From NCBI GenBank assembly GCA_041490205.1, contig JBGPSQ010000023.1:1-21798 (forward strand): DNA of 21,798 nt, in the 5' to 3' direction. The stretch comes from DATDDB01 sp041490205 (GTDB lineage Bacteria; Pseudomonadota; Gammaproteobacteria; Burkholderiales; Gallionellaceae). The position numbers were made by a program, and so were the translations under genes. The notes beneath the pieces are model-generated. The model was not told where the DNA came from, ran no database searches, and worked only from the letters and a program-made list of their open reading frames with translations. Shown one piece after another: positions 7,078-14,022 of the stretch. How positions within the stretch are numbered: position 1 is the first letter of the stretch; every line of letters starts with the position of its first letter.

Positions 7078-8739
7078 ATGGGCAGCAACCAAGATGTAAT
7101 TATCCTGAACCAGCCGGATGAAGAAACCAAACAAAATATCGCTTACGCTTTATGGCAAAAAGAATACGACGAAAAATCCATCCCCAAGCACATTCTCGAC
7201 AAGATCAATAGCGAAAAAAACAGCAACACGAGTATCGGAAGCCGCATCAAGCACCACTATCAGGACCTGCTGCGCAACCCGCTATCGCTTCTTCCGTCAT
7301 ACGGGGGACGCTATGGAACCCTCATCAGCCATTCAGACAGCTTGTCGGCTCACCAGGTTTACGCGCGATCCATCATGCAGGGCCTGGACAGCGTAAAGGG
7401 TTATTTGCCGATTCCCTACGAACCCAACATAAACCTCCCGAAATTCGATGTGCCCCAGTGGAAGAACCAGGTTGGCTGGCATTTTTTTGTCGGAAATTAC
7501 ATGACATCGGAGGGCAAGCATTACGGTGTCGAGATGATGTTTTGGCAATATGCGATATTGCCGCCCGGCACGGCAGCCGAATTGGGCCTCACCGAAATCG
7601 AAAATCAGGTCATCGAGCTCCACCTGGCCATCAGCGATGAAGCCGCTGGCGTGCATTACCGGGCAATCCCTACCATCGTGGCCGGAACGACCGGGCTGGT
7701 CGAATTCACCGGCAGCCCATTTTGCTACAAAATGGGGAAAAACAGCATTACCGCGTTAAGCAACACAAGCACCTTCCCTATCCGGCTGCAAGCCTGGGGA
7801 TTGGATAAAGGGGCAACAAACCCGGCAGAGATAGAAATCGACATCTATCTGGATAATATCAAAGGCTACTTCATGCAAGGCGACGACGGCTGTTCGCCAA
7901 GCGTGGACGGCGTTGGCACCCTTTATTATTCCGCTTCCAATCTGCAACTGAGCCAGAAGCATGAAAGCAGCATAACCATCAATGGCAACCGGATTGGCCT
8001 GCAAAAAGGCAAGGCATGGTATGACCACCAATGGGGAACCGGATTCATGCCTTCCGGCAGCCCCCAGCATGCGGTGATGCGCGCCTCGCAAAACTTGTCT
8101 GCTCCCGCGCCGGGCGGATGGGATTGGTTCATGGTGCAATTTAAATCCAATATCGAGCTGACATTCGCCGCGCTGCACAGCAAGGCGAACCAGCAATTCT
8201 ATGGACAGACCGGCCCCACCCCCCCGGTCAACATGCAGGCCAATGTCAGCGGCAAATTTATCGACGAACAAGGCAAGGCAGCCAATGTGGCAGGAACCAT
8301 GACGGTCACCGAATGGGTAAAGAGCGAAATCTCCCCCGACAATGACGTCTATTGGGTAACCAACACTTGGTATCCGAACAAGTACGAATTCACCTTTGAT
8401 TCACCCGCACCCGAATCGATCCGGAAATTCACACTCACGCCGATAGTCCGCACCGGACAAACCGGATTTTTCGCCACGGGCCTGCAGTATTCGGAAGGCG
8501 GCGCAATCGCCAAGGACGCCAACGGAAATGAAATCGGCAGAGGCTTTGCCGAAGCGACAGCCTATGCAAGCAATCCGAAGAACGTCATTGCCATCGCGGG
8601 ACTGCCCGAATCGGACCAGAGCCTTGAATTGCTGAGACCTACACCAGTATCGATTGGGCTGTACCTCATAAGCCTGATCTATCTTATTTTTAATTACGGC
8701 GAGTTTAAAAAGATCATGGCACAAGCCAGGGGGCTTTAA
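7078..8739 (+). CDS. AttH/CrtC-like lipocalin-fold protein, membrane-anchored
   Basis: I place this 553-residue protein in the AttH/CrtC superfamily (COG5621-like, including carotenoid 1,2-hydratase) from two blocks. WHFFVGNYMTSEGKHYGVEM (134-153) corresponds to the family's EWWYFTG...GRRFGYELTF segment. GKAWYDHQWG (311-320), followed by GGWDWFMVQF (346-355), corresponds to the hallmark W-x-D-H/R-x-W motif and the following GWDWF strand. The protein is longer than most members. It has about 120 extra N-terminal residues without a signal peptide and one hydrophobic C-terminal helix (about 525-541) ending in a basic tail, so it may be tail-anchored. The ATG at 7078 has a GGAG ribosome binding site. 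No carotenoid or lipid genes adjoin it. Substrate and reaction are unknown, and hydratase activity should not be assumed. Confidence 0.72.
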   Translation: MGSNQDVIILNQPDEETKQNIAYALWQKEYDEKSIPKHILDKINSEKNSNTSIGSRIKHHYQDLLRNPLSLLPSYGGRYGTLISHSDSLSAHQVYARSIMQGLDSVKGYLPIPYEPNINLPKFDVPQWKNQVGWHFFVGNYMTSEGKHYGVEMMFWQYAILPPGTAAELGLTEIENQVIELHLAISDEAAGVHYRAIPTIVAGTTGLVEFTGSPFCYKMGKNSITALSNTSTFPIRLQAWGLDKGATNPAEIEIDIYLDNIKGYFMQGDDGCSPSVDGVGTLYYSASNLQLSQKHESSITINGNRIGLQKGKAWYDHQWGTGFMPSGSPQHAVMRASQNLSAPAPGGWDWFMVQFKSNIELTFAALHSKANQQFYGQTGPTPPVNMQANVSGKFIDEQGKAANVAGTMTVTEWVKSEISPDNDVYWVTNTWYPNKYEFTFDSPAPESIRKFTLTPIVRTGQTGFFATGLQYSEGGAIAKDANGNEIGRGFAEATAYASNPKNVIAIAGLPESDQSLELLRPTPVSIGLYLISLIYLIFNYGEFKKIMAQARGL

Positions 8740-8770
8740 TGCACGCCGCTTGAGTAACAGCCAGGCATCC

Positions 8771-8798
8771 GGTGCAATCCCCTCGTGGGGATTGCACC
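8771..8798. terminator. Strong hairpin after the AttH-like gene
   Basis: GGTGCAATCCCC (8771-8782) and GGGGATTGCACC (8787-8798) form a perfect 12-base stem with a TCGT loop, 32 bases past the stop. No T-run follows, so it may act as a 3' stabiliser or rho-assisted terminator, or be another palindromic repeat. Confidence 0.5.
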
Positions 8799-8816
8799 CC
8801 ATGCGAACCGCGCAAC
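8795..8816 (+). repeat. 22-nt direct repeat, left copy
   Basis: The core ATGCGAACCGCGCAAC (8801-8816) recurs at 10835-10850, and the six preceding bases match with one mismatch (CACCCC against CACTCC). The two copies stand in direct orientation on either side of the NERD-helicase gene. Confidence 0.75.
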
Positions 8817-8933
8817 TTTCAGGCGGCGAGGGGTTCTTGCAGAAACAACTTTCCTGCCTTTCTCCGTATCCACAGTGCACAAGGCAGTGCGTTAGTGTCA
8901 ATAACATGATGTGACTACACTCAGAGGTTTAAT

Positions 8934-10760
8934 GTGGCAATACTGATCCCCAGCCTGACCACCTGCCTTTCCAGGATGCAAACAGGAGAGAAGCGTTTCG
9001 CGCAGCGCCTGGAAGCAAAGCTGGATGATGACTATTTGCTCTGGTACGATATTCCACTAGGCTCCGCAGTCGCACACCCGGACTTTATTGTCCTCCATCC
9101 CCAGCGCGGCATTCTTGTCCTCGAAGTGAAGGACTGGAAGCCGGAAATCATCCGCAAGGCGAATAAGCAATCGTTCGAAATACTCACCGGCACCGGCGTC
9201 AAGCATAAGCCCAATCCGCTTGAGCAAGCCCGGCAGTATGCGCATGCGATCTGCGACATTTTGCAGAAAGACCCGCAGCTTACCAATAGCAGTGGAGCGT
9301 ATTCGGGCAGCCTGATGTTTCCATGGAGCTATGGCGTGGTGCTTCCCAATATCACGCGCAGCGTATTCGACTCGTCCGGGCTAGGCGACGTCATTGAGCC
9401 TGGCCGCGTTATCTGCCGGGACGAGATGCAGGAAAGCGTAGACCCGGAAACATTCCAGCAGCATCTCTGGAATATGTTCCCCCACAAATTCCACTCAAAA
9501 CTTTCCTTGCCGCAACTGGATCGCATACGCTGGCACATGTTTCCCGAAGTCAGGATTGCTGCCAGCGGAAATCTTTTCCAGGATCAGCAGCAAAGCGTAA
9601 TGGAAATTCCCGACATCATGCGCGTGATGGATTTGCAGCAAGAGCAATTGGCACGCAGCATGGGAGAAGGCCACCGGATAATTCACGGCGTGGCGGGATC
9701 AGGCAAGACGCTCATCCTGGGTTACCGGGCTGAGCACTTGGCCAAGACATGCAAGAAGCCTATTCTGATTCTATGTTTCAACAATTACCTGGCCGAGAAA
9801 TTGCATGATGTCATGACTGCCAAGGGGCTGGTCAAAGAAATCTCGGTACGGACTTTCCATTCCTGGTGCGGTTCGCAGCTCCATCACTATAACGTCGATT
9901 TCCCAAAAAATAATGGCGACAAGGATGCATTCTATCGCGGCATGGTTGATGCGCTTATCCGCGCGGTTGATATGAAGCACATACCGTCAGGACAATATGA
10001 TGCAGTGCTGATAGACGAAGGGCACGACTTCCGCCCTGAGTGGCTTAAATTGGTGGTGCAGATGGTAGACCCGAGAAGCAATGCGCTGATGGTGCTGTAT
10101 GACGACGCGCAATCAATCTACGAACATGCAAATAAGCAGAAATTCAGCTTCAAGAGTCTGGGAATCCAGGCGCAGGGGCGCACGACCATCCTCAAAATAA
10201 ACTACAGGAATACGCAGGAGATTCTTGGCGTGGCGGCTTCATTCGCCAGGGAACTGCTCTCTCCTGAAGACGCGGACGAAGACGGCGTGCCAACAGTGCA
10301 GCCCATGAGCGCCGGGCGGCATGGCGAGCTTCCTGTCCTCGTGAACCTGCCGACACTGGATGATGAGTCGCTATGGATCGTCAACCAGTTGAAAGCGGCG
10401 AATCGAACCGGAACCCCTTGGAACGAGATAGCAGTTTTATATCGCAGCAGCAAGGTAAGGTATGCGATGGAAAAAAGGCTAAAAACTGCCGGTATCCCGT
10501 TCGGCACCAAGGATGACAACAAACTCACCAATGACCTCGACATGGTCAAATTGATAAGCATGCACTCATCGAAAGGTTTGGAGTTCCCGGTTGTCGCCAT
10601 ACCTGGCGTCGGTTATATACCGGACAAAAATTGCGCAATCGAAGACGAAGTGCGATTGCTGTATGTTGCCATGACGAGAGCAACTTCTAGATTGCTGATG
10701 ACCGGGCATCCCGACTCGCCATTCGCCGAAAAAATTCAACAGGCAATCGGGGGAAAGTGA
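8934..10760 (+). CDS. NERD nuclease / UvrD-type SF1 helicase fusion
   Basis: Residues about 15-130 form a NERD (nuclease-related) domain with the PD-(D/E)xK-like triad Asp50 (HPDFIVL), Glu64 and Lys66 (LVLEVKD). An ATP-dependent SF1A helicase core follows: Walker A GVAGSGKT (252-259), Walker B LIDEGHDF (359-366), motif III YDDAQSIYE (389-397), an NYRN motif, HSSKGLEFPVVAI and the C-terminal LLYVAMTRA motif. All key residues look intact. The protein could unwind and nick or process DNA or nucleic-acid intermediates. Some NERD-helicases are linked to phage defence, but no partner gene is present. Start is GTG at 8934 with AGAGG seven bases upstream, because the ATG at 8932 runs into a stop after four codons. 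It stands alone between the repeats at 8795 and 10829, suggesting an acquired cassette. Confidence 0.9.
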   Translation: MAILIPSLTTCLSRMQTGEKRFAQRLEAKLDDDYLLWYDIPLGSAVAHPDFIVLHPQRGILVLEVKDWKPEIIRKANKQSFEILTGTGVKHKPNPLEQARQYAHAICDILQKDPQLTNSSGAYSGSLMFPWSYGVVLPNITRSVFDSSGLGDVIEPGRVICRDEMQESVDPETFQQHLWNMFPHKFHSKLSLPQLDRIRWHMFPEVRIAASGNLFQDQQQSVMEIPDIMRVMDLQQEQLARSMGEGHRIIHGVAGSGKTLILGYRAEHLAKTCKKPILILCFNNYLAEKLHDVMTAKGLVKEISVRTFHSWCGSQLHHYNVDFPKNNGDKDAFYRGMVDALIRAVDMKHIPSGQYDAVLIDEGHDFRPEWLKLVVQMVDPRSNALMVLYDDAQSIYEHANKQKFSFKSLGIQAQGRTTILKINYRNTQEILGVAASFARELLSPEDADEDGVPTVQPMSAGRHGELPVLVNLPTLDDESLWIVNQLKAANRTGTPWNEIAVLYRSSKVRYAMEKRLKTAGIPFGTKDDNKLTNDLDMVKLISMHSSKGLEFPVVAIPGVGYIPDKNCAIEDEVRLLYVAMTRATSRLLMTGHPDSPFAEKIQQAIGGK

Positions 10761-10828
10761 AAATCCGGCATGATTGGGCAGGTTGAGCAACCAGCAGGGC
10801 ATAGCCCAACAATGCCGGCGGGTGAATT

Positions 10829-10850
10829 CACTCCATGCGAACCGCGCAAC
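10829..10850 (+). repeat. 22-nt direct repeat, right copy
   Basis: Right-hand partner of the repeat at 8795-8816, identical at 21 of 22 positions and in the same orientation, 2,034 bases away. It begins 68 bases past the helicase stop codon. Confidence 0.75.
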
Positions 10851-10876
10851 CTCTTTGCGGGCAGGCGGGGTTGGCC

Positions 10877-10935
10877 GTTCGCCCTGAGCCTTTCGAGTTC
10901 GCTCAAGACAGGCTTGTCGAAGGGGCAATACGAAC
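10877..10935. repeat. Imperfect inverted extragenic repeat
   Basis: The segment is bounded by GTTCG (10877-10881) and CGAAC (10931-10935). It contains GCCCTGAGCC and CTTGTCGAAGGGG, a motif I recognise as a common dispersed intergenic repeat in beta- and gammaproteobacterial genomes. No open frame with a ribosome binding site uses it. Confidence 0.55.
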
Positions 10936-11040
10936 CGCAAAGCCAATTTATGCGAAACGCATGAAATATTCAATGAGATAGGCATTTTCCCTGTGTACAA
11001 AAGGGTATTTAGTGCTAAATTAATATCTATATATCTTTAA

Positions 11041-11074
11041 CGCGAACGATGTGGCGCGTCACTCACTGCATCCT
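11041..11074 (-). repeat. Degenerate REP-like copy
   Basis: It aligns with the segment starting at 11439, sharing 28 of the first 34 bases, including an exact ten-base CGCGAACGAT and the later GCATCCT. The minus-strand GTAG head has become GCAG and the palindrome arms are decayed. With the intact copy it flanks the small gene at 11112. Confidence 0.6.
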
Positions 11075-11111
11075 GCACCGGCTAGACTTTACCTTGGCAC
11101 GCAAGACAGAT

Positions 11112-11402
11112 ATGCACCAGCCTAAAGATAAACATGGTCGTCCCGTCACTGTTGGCGCACGAGTACGCCTGCTTGAGCTATCGCCGCGCTTCTTTGAATC
11201 GTTACCCGCCGAGGAGGTTGAAGATATTCGCTCCATGATAGGCGAGGTCTTTGAAGTGAAAGAGGTAGACCAGTACGGTTGTGTGTGGATCGAGAAAGGC
11301 TGGCATTTTCCTGAAGAAGGCCAATATATTGGGCATTCCCTCGCGCCGGATCCGCACGAAATCGAATTGGTTGATGAGAACATGCACGCGCAGCCCGCGT
11401 AG
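11112..11402 (+). CDS. Small conserved-looking hypothetical protein
   Basis: The protein is 96 residues from the ATG at 11112 (MHQPKDKHGRPVTVGARVRL). The opening HGRPVTVGARVRLLEL and the later MIGEVFEVKEVDQYGCVWIE read as beta strands of a small SH3/KOW-like barrel. The end, HSLAPDPHEIELV, also looks conserved in type. I have a general recollection of similar uncharacterised proteobacterial proteins but can give no function. An in-frame ATG at 11049 would add 21 residues. I reject it because that extension is encoded by the degraded REP-like repeat and is Arg/His-rich. The ribosome binding site before 11112 is weak. There is no signal peptide or membrane segment. Confidence 0.65.
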   Translation: MHQPKDKHGRPVTVGARVRLLELSPRFFESLPAEEVEDIRSMIGEVFEVKEVDQYGCVWIEKGWHFPEEGQYIGHSLAPDPHEIELVDENMHAQPA

Positions 11403-11419
11403 GCTGCGGTGAATGAAAT

Positions 11420-11476
11420 GAACCGCATCGGTGGAGTACGCGAACGATGCGGTTCGTGCCTCACCGCATCCTACCG
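11420..11476 (-). repeat. GTAG-headed REP element with extra arm
   Basis: On the minus strand GTAG (11474-11471) is followed by GATGCGGT (11470-11463), a nine-base loop and ACCGCATC (11453-11446). A third arm at 11420-11430 (GAACCGCATCG) pairs with 11445-11455 instead, so two alternative hairpins compete. It lies 18 bases beyond the stop of the small hypothetical gene. Confidence 0.75.
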
Positions 11477-11546
11477 TGCTTGATTGGGGCGTAACGCTGG
11501 CAGCTCAACGACAGATGTCAATAGAAGAACCACGTTTCAACGCTAA

Positions 11547-12365
11547 GTGCGGTCGGCCACTATGTTTTTGAGCTTTGATAATAAGGAGAATAACCATCAT
11601 GGCTCATTTTGGGGAGATATAGCTTTGTTTAGCACACGAGCGTTTTATTTCTTTGTCTTTGGCTACCCCACACTGGTCTACATATTTGCCACTCATCAAA
11701 ATATATTTTCCGACAAATTTTACGAATTTGCAGTTACAGCTATAGTAACCGGCATCGCAGCTTGGGCTGGCGGATGGGCGGCGTTTAGCTCAGAACGAAA
11801 AACAAGAGAGGGCGCCGAACGGAAGTCGCGAATATCTGCGGCAAATAAAGCGTTGTTTACCATCGCCACTATGTTTAATGCTCTCGACAATTTGCGTCAG
11901 TTCTATATTGACATAGATGGTCTCAGGCAAAACCCAGATCGCGCTCTTCTTATGGATTCGCCACAACCGGGAATGATGCAAGCAATCCATTTCGACTTCG
12001 ACAGCATCAACTACTTTCTAGATCAAGGAGGTGCTGAATGTTCAATGACTCTAATGGAATTGCAAGTTCTCGATTGGCATTTTCAAATGGTAGTAAACAC
12101 GGTCGAATTGCGCTCAAAAGCTGTTGAGGATTTGCACAAAGCAATTGAATTCCAGCTTCCCACACTTGAAAGTATAAAGGTCACACACGACAAGGAATAC
12201 CATAAATTAGCTGCGCTGACCGAGCAAATGATTGAGCAAGTGGATGAAGGAATTGCAATTACAAAACGACTGAACGCAATGATGCAAAATGCACTCCAAC
12301 TTCAGTTTCCTGGCCAGGATTTCCTACAAATCAATTTTGTTAAAAAGCCACAAACACAAGAATAA
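11547..12365 (+). CDS. Two-helix membrane protein of unknown function
   Basis: I do not recognise the family. Two hydrophobic helices (about residues 26-49 and 58-82) are followed by a charged, mostly helical soluble region (about 83-272), probably cytoplasmic, with helix-rich stretches such as HKLAALTEQMIEQVDEGIAI. The gene is visibly more AT-rich than its neighbours, which suggests recent acquisition. The start is unclear. GTG at 11547 and ATG at 11562 are in frame but lack ribosome binding sites. The good AAGGAG at 11583-11588 instead serves an out-of-frame ATG (11599) that stops after seven codons. It lies between two REP-like elements with no partner gene. A role in membrane-linked sensing or defence would be speculation. 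Confidence 0.6.
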   Translation: MRSATMFLSFDNKENNHHGSFWGDIALFSTRAFYFFVFGYPTLVYIFATHQNIFSDKFYEFAVTAIVTGIAAWAGGWAAFSSERKTREGAERKSRISAANKALFTIATMFNALDNLRQFYIDIDGLRQNPDRALLMDSPQPGMMQAIHFDFDSINYFLDQGGAECSMTLMELQVLDWHFQMVVNTVELRSKAVEDLHKAIEFQLPTLESIKVTHDKEYHKLAALTEQMIEQVDEGIAITKRLNAMMQNALQLQFPGQDFLQINFVKKPQTQE

Positions 12366-12481
12366 CCAACCCGGAAAGAAAGATACAAAAATGTGGCACG
12401 GAACGAACCGCATCGCACTTAGCTCCTTCGCACAACGTTGAACATAACAGATCGGAGATACCTAATGCTCACCAAAGTACC

Positions 12482-12519
12482 GTAGGTCGGGTTAGGCCGC
12501 AGGCCGTAACCCGACCTAC
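12482..12519. repeat. Perfect 13-bp-arm GTAG REP element
   Basis: GTAGGTCGGGTTA (12482-12494) and TAACCCGACCTAC (12507-12519) are exact reverse complements around a GGCC-containing loop. The element sits between convergent genes and could terminate both in RNA. Head and architecture match the REP units at 5384 and 11474, but the arm sequence differs. Confidence 0.8.
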
Positions 12520-12540
12520 ATACTGATGGGTAGGAGCCGC

Positions 12541-13839
12541 TCAATAATGCACCTGCGCCCCCAGCAATTTTGAAATGCGCGTATTCGCCATTTCCAGGCG
12601 CTTCATCAATATATGCAAAAAGGCTTCGCTGAACTGGAAGCGGCATTCCAGGGAGGCGCGGGCCAGGTCATCCAGGCCCAACTCGAATATCACGCAATCG
12701 GAATCTGATTCCACGCCGGTGGTGCGCACATAAGTGCTGCCCGGAAGGCGCTTGATTTCACCAAAGCAATCTCCCTTGCGCATGTAGCCGACTAGTTTTC
12801 CGCCCTTGATTACTTTGGCCGCCCCTTCGATCAGGATGTAGAACGAATTGCCCATGCTTCCCTCTTTGAGGATGGGCGTGCCATTGCTTGCAATCTGCCA
12901 TTTGCTGATTTGCAGCATTTCGCGCAACTCGGTCTCGCTGAAATTTTCGAAGAATGGCATCGCGCGCAGGGAGTCGAATTTCTTTGTCTCGACTGGCGCC
13001 GCGGTTTTACCGCCGAGAAAGGCAGCCAGGTCGCGGGCGAATTCTCCCCAGGTCTGGTAGCGCTGCGACAAATCCTTGTGGGTCGCGCGCTGCACGATGT
13101 CATCCAGCGCTTCCGGTATTTCAGGCCGGATCATCTTGGGCGGCTGCTGTTCGCCGCTCACTATCTGGTAGATCATGCCGTGCCGGCTGGTGGCCTGGAA
13201 CGGCAATCTGCCGGTGAGCAGCCTGGACATGGTCACGCCGAGCGAATAGATGTCGGTCTGGTGGGTCAGCTCGTCACCGGTGATCTGCTCCGGCGACATG
13301 TAGGATAGGGAGCCCACCCCGATCACCATGGTGCTATCGCCATCCTCGAGCATGGCAGCGCCGAAATCGGAGATCTTGATCTCGCGCCCCCCCTGCAACA
13401 TGATATTGCCGGGCTTGATGTCGCGGTGGATGACCCCCCGGGCTTGTGCGTATTCCAGCGCCTTGCAGCACTGAAGCATGAGCTCGGCAACCGCGTTGAA
13501 AGGCAGCAGCCGCGCAGGGTCTGCGAATTGCTCCAGCGTTCCCCCGTTGACGTACTCAAGCACGATGTAGCTGAAGTCTTCATCCAGCACGGCATCCAGC
13601 ATTTGCACGATGTTCGGGTGCTTCAGTTTGCCGACCAGGGAGGCCTCGACCTGCAACAGCTTTTTGAAAGCCTTGGCGCCGGTCTTGTCGCTCATTGATT
13701 TCAGGTCGATCAGCTTGAGCGCAACCTCCCGGTTGCTGAGGTTGTCGATTGCAAGGAATACCTTGCTGGTCGCCCCCGCCCCCAATGGCTTGACGATGGA
13801 ATATTTGCCGATTTTTTGCACGAGAAAGACCGAAGGCAA
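12541..13839 (-). CDS. Ser/Thr kinase with C-terminal cNMP-binding-like domain
   Basis: Residues 13-275 are a Hanks-type Ser/Thr kinase: glycine loop LGAGATSKV (19-27), Lys42 (VALKLID), Glu65, catalytic loop HRDIKPGN (138-145), DFG (158-160) and SPE (182-184). All catalytic residues are present. Residues about 290-420 resemble a Crp/PKA-type cyclic-nucleotide-binding domain (FYILIEGAAKVI, then GDCFGEI). The phosphate cassette reads FGEIKRLPGSTYVRTTGV, where cAMP binders normally have a PRxA-type Arg, so cAMP binding is doubtful. There are no transmembrane segments. The protein probably phosphorylates targets in response to a ligand or partner. Start is TTG at 13839 (or GTG at 13821), without a visible ribosome binding site. 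An ATG at 13853 lies in another frame. The gene is divergent from the Kazal-like gene. Confidence 0.88.
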   Translation of the reverse strand: MPSVFLVQKIGKYSIVKPLGAGATSKVFLAIDNLSNREVALKLIDLKSMSDKTGAKAFKKLLQVEASLVGKLKHPNIVQMLDAVLDEDFSYIVLEYVNGGTLEQFADPARLLPFNAVAELMLQCCKALEYAQARGVIHRDIKPGNIMLQGGREIKISDFGAAMLEDGDSTMVIGVGSLSYMSPEQITGDELTHQTDIYSLGVTMSRLLTGRLPFQATSRHGMIYQIVSGEQQPPKMIRPEIPEALDDIVQRATHKDLSQRYQTWGEFARDLAAFLGGKTAAPVETKKFDSLRAMPFFENFSETELREMLQISKWQIASNGTPILKEGSMGNSFYILIEGAAKVIKGGKLVGYMRKGDCFGEIKRLPGSTYVRTTGVESDSDCVIFELGLDDLARASLECRFQFSEAFLHILMKRLEMANTRISKLLGAQVHY

Positions 13840-13939
13840 TACGTTGAATTCATGATTTTATCACGTTCGCCTATTTCTCCCATTTTTTGAGCAATGGTCC
13901 AGCCAGGCAAGCCGGGCACACCGTACCCGCGCGAACCTC

Positions 13940-13945
13940 TATAAT
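13940..13945 (+). promoter_or_regulatory. TATAAT -10 element before the Kazal-like gene
   Basis: A consensus TATAAT occurs 78 bases before the Kazal-like ATG, in the divergent gap. The sequence 17 bases upstream (about 13917-13922) does not resemble TTGACA, so an activator would be needed if this is a real promoter. Confidence 0.35.
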
Positions 13946-14022
13946 GAAATTCATGGCGGGCCGGACTTCCACCCTGCACTTCAGGTTTCGCCAAGTTTAA
14001 GCAAAGTGATGGAGGAATAATC

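Larger units (their letters stand above)
10761..11111. other. Repeat-filled intergenic region
   Basis: This 351-base gap carries no convincing gene. It contains the right 22-nt direct repeat (10829-10850), an imperfect inverted repeat of the GTTCGCCCTGAGC...CTTGTCGAAGGG type (10877-10935), a short ATGCGAAACGCAT palindrome (about 10950) and the degraded REP-like copy at 11041-11074. An AT-rich stretch (about 10990-11040) could hold the promoter of the small gene at 11112. No clear -35/-10 pair was found. Confidence 0.5.

Noticed and set aside
10770..10964. 64-codon open frame after the helicase
   Set aside because: It is built from the direct repeat and a dispersed extragenic repeat and has no ribosome binding site.
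11041..11483. Integron cassette with attC sites around the 96-aa gene
   Set aside because: The flanking repeats have GTAG heads and REP-type palindromes. No GTTRRRY/RYYYAAC core pairs and no integrase were found.
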